In this document: positions 53,913-60,000 of the stretch, piece by piece
How the letters are laid out: each line of letters starts with the position of its first letter
Numbering within the stretch: the stretch's first letter is position 1
NCBI RefSeq assembly: GCF_026151205.1
Contig: NC_087073.1
Location: forward strand, 17,629,837-17,689,836
DNA: 60,000 bases
DNA from: Bolinopsis microptera
Taxonomy: Eukaryota > Ctenophora > Tentaculata > Lobata > Bolinopsidae
Direction of reading: 5' to 3'
The notes under the pieces: model-generated
Seen by the model: the letters and a program-made list of their open reading frames with translations, nothing else
Told to the model about the DNA's origin: nothing
The model's database searches: none
Program-made: the position numbers and the translations under genes

Positions 53913-55030
53913 TAAACATTCAAAATCTAGTTTCATTGTGTTCAAAAAATCAGACATGCAAATTGCAAACGATCGATGTTAAATGTTAAAGTTGACATGA
54001 ACAAATGAGTATGACTCACCCGTGATGTGACGTTTCCAGTATTTTGTCGTAAATCTCTACATTGTAGGGTGATCTGTCTGTGCAAGCAGCACCAAACCAT
54101 CTCACTAATGAAGATGAATACAGAATAATGTTTATCACTCCCTATCACACCCCTTGTAAAAACTCTTACGTTCTGGACCGAAGAGAAGGTCTCTTACTGT
54201 GTACAGAAGAGTACAGATGGTACTATACGTACTAGAGTCTGATCTAGCTACAGCTATCAATGTGGGTACGCGCGTGCTCCGCGCGCGCGCGCAAACCATC
54301 AAGCAAATGACCAACACTAAGTTATTTTTAACATACATTTAAACAATGTCAGCTAGTAAAAAGATGCAATTTCAGGATGCCTTGCCAGCAAAATAAACAG
54401 GAGAATTTTATTAGGTTCAGAAGCCGTAGCAACTGTTTGGAAGTTGGTGCCTCAGTTACATCTTGCAATTACTATACGCTGAGTGAAACAGATTATTTTT
54501 TGAATTCCCAGTAAGTACAAACATGAATTTAACAGAACTACCTCACAATCGTAAGATCGATATAGATGCAGTGAAATAACAAAAAGAAATCATTATAATT
54601 TTACTCTTAATTCATAAAGTTAACATTATTCAAATACCCATTCGTTATCAGTTGGACGCCGAACTAGTCAAGCCGAGGATATACAGTCTCATTGCAATCG
54701 ACTTCCAGTTTTAAATAATTAAGGATGACTCGACCCACAATCAGCAAAATAAACAAGAATTGTTGATTCTGTCATCAAGCGAATAATTTAGGCTACTACT
54801 TCAATACACAGGTAAGTCACATTCAGAATTTAGGCCATGCTGCTACATCACAGTTCGTCCTCAGAATAAAATAATTACTCTATAACAACGACATGTATCA
54901 ATAAATTCTACGATTAAAACGTTATCTTTTTTGACTGTATTAATGTATCATTTAATACAGCTTCTTCGGTAAAATCACACAATATATTCTCTGTAAAACT
55001 TCCACGAATAGACAGAGGTTTAGTCAGGAG
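53913..55030. other. Region downstream of the WIPI gene
   Basis: Should contain the 3' UTR of the minus-strand WIPI gene. A GC-dinucleotide run (GCGCGCGCGCGC) lies at about 54270-54292. No other gene is supported. Confidence 0.4.
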
Positions 55031-55035
55031 CTCTC

Positions 55036-58000
55036 TCAATAATTAGTTTGGAAAGAGGGCGGACCAGGATCCTCTGCAGCAACAGTCTCAGACAGCTCTC
55101 CCCCGACATCATCACAACTTCCATCAGAAGTAGCTAGCATGCAGTGCTGTTTTGAGAGAATACACTCGCCTCCTTCATCCGGCTCTATCACGTACACGTA
55201 CAAGTACGAGTCTGAACTTGCAACAAGAAGTTTGCCGGTGGTCGTGAGGGCGCACACGCTGCGCAAACCGGGCGAAGGGAGTTTAACGTGCGCAAACGCC
55301 CGTCCCTGCGTGAAGACGTCCGTCATTTGCGAAGGTAGGTACGAAGCAGTGCTGACGAGTGCCTTGCCCAGGTACTGACCCCACGTCTGAGACTCTGGTG
55401 CGGGGGCGGCAGTGCTCTCTGGAGCACCTGTGTTGTCCAGCTTGAAGATATGAATTGTTTCTGTATTGCTGGATGCTGACAAATACTTGTCGTCAGGACT
55501 GAATGATAATGAGTAAATAGCTGCACACCGCTTGATACCCCGTCTCAGCTCGTACAACTTGTTCCCACTGGGTATACTGAATATCCTGATAACAGTCCCT
55601 TTCTCTGAAGCTGTTGCTAACAAGGAACCTGACGAGTTGAAGGACAGCGCCGCAAGAGGCGCATCATGCGCTGGTATCATGGTCACAGCGTCCAGATTGA
55701 GGGTATCAAACACTTGCACTTCCCCGATCTGCCCAGATCCGGGGTACGCTAAGTAAGAGTTGTCAGAGTTTATACTGAGTGCTATGATGCCTTTAGGGTT
55801 GGCTGGCGTGTCTCTTATTGTGTGGAGAACCTGTCGGAAATAAGTTATGAGAGTTGATTCAATTACAACCTAATATTTCCTGGTATTTACAGTAGGGTAC
55901 GTTTACCGTCATCGTGCAATTTGTCTCACAATTGTATCTAATGATTTAATTCAACAGCCGTGCAGTGTGCCTAATTATATAATTAGGAAGCAAACAGCGA
56001 AGCAATTACCAAACTTACCTTCATATCTTTGATGTTATGAATGTAGAGTATTTCCTCCAGGACAACGAGCAATCGGGCTCGGTTTAGTTTAACCGCCAGG
56101 ATGGTGTTAGGGTAACAGTAGTTGCAAATTTCCGTCCCCTGAGACAATGTTGTTAATTAAGTCAATGAGTAACTGAAGTACTTGATTTAATTGAACAGTT
56201 TCACGATATAACAGTTTAAATAACATTAGAAGGGTTAAAAGGGGGTTAGCACTTAGCACGAACCTTCTTAAAGTGGCAGACTTTTAGTTTACGAGGAGCT
56301 GAGAGGGATACCATTGCGATGAGAGAGGAGGAAAAGAGCCGTTCTACTATACACACGTCCTCACCTGCGTAATGTGAGGATTTTAGGTGTAGCACACGTG
56401 CAACTTGTGTGTATACTTATAAATACAATTACATCCGTACTTATCACCTGATGCGTTAAAAATTATGAGGTCTGCGTAACAAACTATGAGGTATGAATGA
56501 CCGGCATATTTTCATCACTATGTTGGAGTCAGAAAATCTAATTAGGCAAAATTTATGCAATTTATTTACACAAAATTATTTTTACTGTAAAGAATACGTC
56601 ATACTTTGCTACGAGTACGTCACTGATTCTAAAATCTAAACGTTATAACTTACACCGAGCAACACAAGGCAACTATCATTATCAATAAGATTTAAGATAT
56701 GACGATATTTCGTGACAATTGCTTAAGTTTTTGTGCAATTGTGATAGGCTGAAAAATGATAACGAGTAATTTTTAATTGCAATATAAGGATGGAATGTGG
56801 CTGCTATTAAGCGGAAATATCTTACTGAACAGATGTTTCATTGTTTGGTGTCATATAATCTATTCGATCAGAGCAGATAGAGGATCAAGTGATACCATTG
56901 CCTCACCATGTATATGTTAGAACTTGTGCTCATTATGCGCTTTATCGGCTGGTGTGTAACTATGATTAATTTCTTCGTTTCAACACCGTCAAACACATCA
57001 TGGAATTAACCGGATAACATGTTAAGCTGCCTCCAAATCAGTACATCCTCCCAGAAACTCGCATATTGTGTGTGCTGTGATGGAAACTGAATTACCGAAC
57101 TGTACCTCAATTTCAGATCCTAATTCCAACACTTATATTGAGGAGATCCCAATCCTAAATCTAATCACCTCACCACAAAACAGTAGTAATTGTAATGTTG
57201 AGAGTTCTTCACAATACACAATACACAATACACAATACACAATACACAATACACAATACCAATGTCTGGCACTCTACCAATAAACACTAATAACATACAC
57301 ATGACCGTGTAGTTTGGTTACAGTTCAGGCTAGTGAGTAGTGACTGAGCGAGTGTTTTTATTGTTCTACACAGGTAGTTTCCATGGTAACAACAACATTG
57401 CACACCGAGAGAGTATAATATCATGTGTATCTTGTGACCAACTAATTGTAACACGAGCGTTAGTTACAGAACATTGCTCAATTATGTGATACGCTGTATA
57501 TGTATATTGTATACTAAACGGTATGCATTATACGTTGAAAACTATACGCTGTACACACTATATTTATGACGATAACAATGTTCCTCGAGGTAAATTACAC
57601 TATTAAACGTCATACTGTTTTATACATATAGTGAGCTATTTTTAGCATTATTAACATTCTAATAGTACATAAAATATCAGTATTAACGAAATCGTACAAA
57701 ACTCAACACTAACTGTTTTACATTAAATTGCACATTAAAATTATTCTGAATTTATATAACACTAGTGTAACCCGGCCTACGGCCGGGATTTCACTGCCGC
57801 AGTTAAAAAGGGTAGGAGTAATTACCCGCTGAGTCAAAACCCGGATTAGGCGAGCAATTCTATTCGGAGTGCCCTCACGTATCCAATAGTATGCTTAAAA
57901 GATAGTAATTCTTAATCAATAATCAATGGAAATTAACCCTTAACACCATGCACCACACCAGCCTATCATATTTGTGAACATGCATTACATTGTCGTATGA

Positions 58001-58581
58001 AAGTATGAACTCTCTCTACAGTCCAAACAGACCGTTTGAGCACTCCCTCCCCTAATAAGTTTATAGTATTATATGACCATGTAATATATACGCCATGTAA
58101 TATATACGCTAAATAATATTATGCAGAGAGAGAGAGAGAGCTAGCCCCGTAACTCTTGCCGTTCTTCTCAAGCCATTTTATGTAACATATTTTGTGGTAC
58201 AAAACCATCAATTAAACCACTTACCACCGGCCGATTTTTATAAAATTTGCCTATTGGCTTCGTCAGAGTTTTGTCGGCACTATACCGAAAAAACCAGTCC
58301 CGTAACTATTACCGTTTTTTTTGTATAACCGTTCGGAAATTACACACAGACGATCAGACAGACAGACAGACAGACACACACACACACACACATTCTGGTG
58401 TTATTAAGGTGATACCTGTAAATTCGTAGGTCTGATCAAATCTGTCATGGCCGTTAAGAGTGAATAGTTTGTATCCAGTAGTGGTTCCCACAGCAAGGGA
58501 TGTAGCATCTTGGTTGAAAGTAACAAAGTAGAGTCCAGTAGCTACCACATCACCCGCGCCTTGCAGCAAGGCCAGGTTCAT
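55036..58581 (-). CDS. WIPI2: WIPI2-type WD-repeat autophagy protein (four exons, 393 aa)
   Basis: PROPPIN seven-bladed propellers bind PtdIns3P on autophagosome precursors and recruit the ATG16L1 complex. Exons 58581..58416, 56364..56264, 56138..56019 and 55830..55036 all have GT/AG sites and compatible phases; 1182 bases give 393 residues plus stop. The protein starts [10 protein letters not shown] and continues with [46 protein letters not shown] and [18 protein letters not shown]. It has the phosphoinositide motif LRRG at residues 224-227 (FRRG in most family members), [32 protein letters not shown] and [17 protein letters not shown]. These segments match WIPI2/WIPI1; the C-terminal tail is lineage-specific and acidic. 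WIPI2 is preferred over WIPI1 on overall pattern, with moderate certainty. Confidence 0.93.
57212..57258 (+). repeat. 7-bp tandem repeat (ACAATAC)
   Basis: Six to seven copies inside the WIPI intron. Confidence 0.85.
58195..58393 (+). mobile_element. Possible short retro-element ending in a CAGA/CA microsatellite
   Basis: The stretch with CCCGTAACTATTACCG and GTTCGGAAATTACACACAGACGATCAGACAGA runs into (CAGA)n(CA)n. The words CCCGTAACTCTTGCCGTT occur at 58146 and CCCGGCCTACGGCCGGG at 57774. Repeated 'CCCGTAAC' cores with a microsatellite tail suggest a non-autonomous retro-element family. Boundaries are uncertain. Confidence 0.4.
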
Positions 58582-58629
58582 AGCTACACCCAGGTGAAAC
58601 AAACACAGTTAGTATGCAGATGTTATACA

Positions 58630-58692
58630 ATCAAATATTGTAGGTATCAAATATTGTAGGTATCAAATATTGTAGGTATCAAATATTGTCAA
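58630..58692 (+). repeat. 16-bp repeat in the WIPI promoter or 5' UTR region
   Basis: Four copies of TATCAAATATTGTAGG (the last diverging to TATCAAATATTGTCAA), about 50-110 bp upstream of the WIPI start codon. Confidence 0.85.
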
Positions 58693-58699
58693 GTAGATA

Positions 58700-59460
58700 C
58701 AATGGCCCCTATCAAATAGCAGTTCGATGTACAGTGCAGGGGACCATGACAGACTCATTAGAAATATCATGTCATACAAGTCAAATGTATACAACATGCC
58801 TGCCAAAGTGCCAAGTACAATTAATGTATTAGTTGTGGTATGCTGTCTGTGATTTACAGTGTGTTAGCCAATTTTACAGATGGACTTGACGCTGGAATCA
58901 TTCCAATTTGTATGATTTTAGATATTTTGAGATTCAGATTTGTTATAACAGCTCATTCTAAAATATGAACCAAGTTGAAGTATTAATTAAGGGAGAGTAT
59001 GTACGAGAATGAAATGACATTCAGATAAAAATAAACCAATCTTGATGTATTAAAATATATTTTTAACATTGAACAATTATTTCACATCGAATATGTACTC
59101 TCACTGATAGCAAAATATCCGGTTACACCTTATTAAATCTCAACCCCGAGGATCACACCATTGAAATCAGCAAAAACTTACAAAAATTACGACTAAAGCT
59201 GTATCGTAAAACCACAAAAATGCCCAAAAAATATCAAAATTTGAGATATTTAAGTAAAATTGGGTAAAATTATTAAAAAAGTTGATACTGATAGTAGAAA
59301 ATTCTTCTGAAAAAATAACAACGATCACCCATTGCGTTTATTAATTATTGGATATAATGATGGTTAAGATTATTTATTATAAGTTACTGACATGGATCAA
59401 AAACATGGTATCGAACAATATTGTGTAACTACAACTGAAACATTCTCTAATTTTCATTAC
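58700..59460. other. Intergenic DNA upstream of WIPI
   Basis: AT-rich with no supported gene. Nothing was recognised here apart from the neighbouring repeats. Confidence 0.4.
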
Positions 59461-59464
59461 GGGT

Positions 59465-59842
59465 ATATGACCCCCAGAATATAGGTCGCTTTTTGAGCAC
59501 TTAGAAACAGGTGTTAAAACTACTTCTAAGCATGTTTAGGGGTGTAAATATGTACATAATAACCCTTTAAATGTTTCTTGGGTAGTTGAAAATATTTATT
59601 AGGTTTTTAAGTGTACTTTTTTTTCACCTGTAAAAATACCATTTTTTAACAGGGCCCCCAGAATATAGGTCCAGACATCTGTTCCTAAGTTTTTCTAAAA
59701 TTGTCACAGACAGTTATATGCAGTCAGAATATGTTGCTGAGACTGTATTGATGATGCCAATGGCTCCAGATACTAAATTGAAATGGTTTAGAGTATACTT
59801 AATAGCAAAAAACCAAAAACTACGGCCCCCAGAATATAGGTA
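59465..59842 (+). repeat. Three spaced copies of CCCCCAGAATATAGGT
   Basis: The 16-base word appears at about 59470, 59656 and 59823, spaced by about 186 and 167 bp. DNA between copies is AT-rich and not obviously alike, so this may be the conserved core of a diverged tandem repeat of about 170-190 bp. Confidence 0.6.
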
Positions 59843-60000
59843 TGCAAAAATCGTCCTCAAATACTCCATCTTCATACATTTTGATGACGCCATCTCTTCA
59901 GCATATGTTCTTTAGCTGTTTCTCATCACTACCCCACATTCCTCAATGCTCAGGGTGACAGAGAAAATGCAGAATCTTGGTCGCTATTTTTTTTTTAAAC

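Larger units (their letters stand above)
56365..58415. other. First intron of the WIPI gene
   Basis: A 2,051-bp intron holding repeats: a 7-bp ACAATAC array (about 57212-57258), a GGCCTACGGCC palindrome at 57775, a GA microsatellite (58124-58140) and a CAGA/CA microsatellite (58358-58392) that stops 24 bp before the first exon's donor. No nested gene was seen. Confidence 0.6.

Overview
This is a stretch of nuclear DNA from an animal. The genes have short exons with GT/AG introns and encode a mitochondrial ABC transporter, a WIPI autophagy protein, tektin-1, a THEG-repeat protein and four 7TM receptor genes. Composition is AT-rich and mobile DNA is abundant: a tRNA-derived SINE, LINE remnants, foldback and inverted-repeat elements, and satellites. 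TTAGGG-type repeats fit a metazoan telomere motif. The many lineage-specific GPCRs and small introns suggest a non-vertebrate, perhaps a cnidarian or another early-branching animal. That placement is inference, because the sequence alone does not fix it.

Layout. (1) 0-2.5 kb: two minus-strand sperm/cilium genes, the 5' part of tektin-1 (running off the left edge) and an intronless THEG-repeat gene. (2) 2.5-5.8 kb: intergenic DNA with degenerate TTAGGG runs and a tRNA-like SINE. (3) 5.8-29.8 kb: one minus-strand ABCB8-type half-transporter. Eleven exons were assembled by hand into a continuous 647-codon frame; the N-terminal exon or exons were not found. Two of its introns are about 8 and 9.7 kb long and hold other genes. 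One holds a recently duplicated inverted pair of GPCRs and a BTB-domain gene. The other holds a GPCR with a 13-residue repeat tail, a 1.3-kb palindrome and two large satellites. (4) 31.6-34.2 kb: an intronless class C (mGluR-like) GPCR, with a decayed inverted copy at 49.7-52.3 kb. (5) 34.7-49.3 kb: mostly mobile DNA. It includes LINE ORF1 and RT remnants and a composite structure at about 38.0-45.6 kb with long terminal inverted repeats, internal inverted repeats around a telomere-like array, and a decayed RT gene between direct repeats. (6) 55.0-58.6 kb: a complete four-exon WIPI2-type gene (393 residues) on the minus strand.

The intact genes do not form one pathway. Tektin-1 and the THEG protein are both expected in axonemes. 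The receptors are probably chemosensory or peptide/amino-acid GPCRs. ABCB8 acts in the mitochondrial inner membrane and WIPI2 on autophagosome precursors. No wholly new biological system is clear. The structures most worth checking are the TIR-flanked RT/telomere-repeat composite, the 1.3-kb foldback, the hairpin that makes up most of a BTB-gene intron, and the nested genes in ABCB8.
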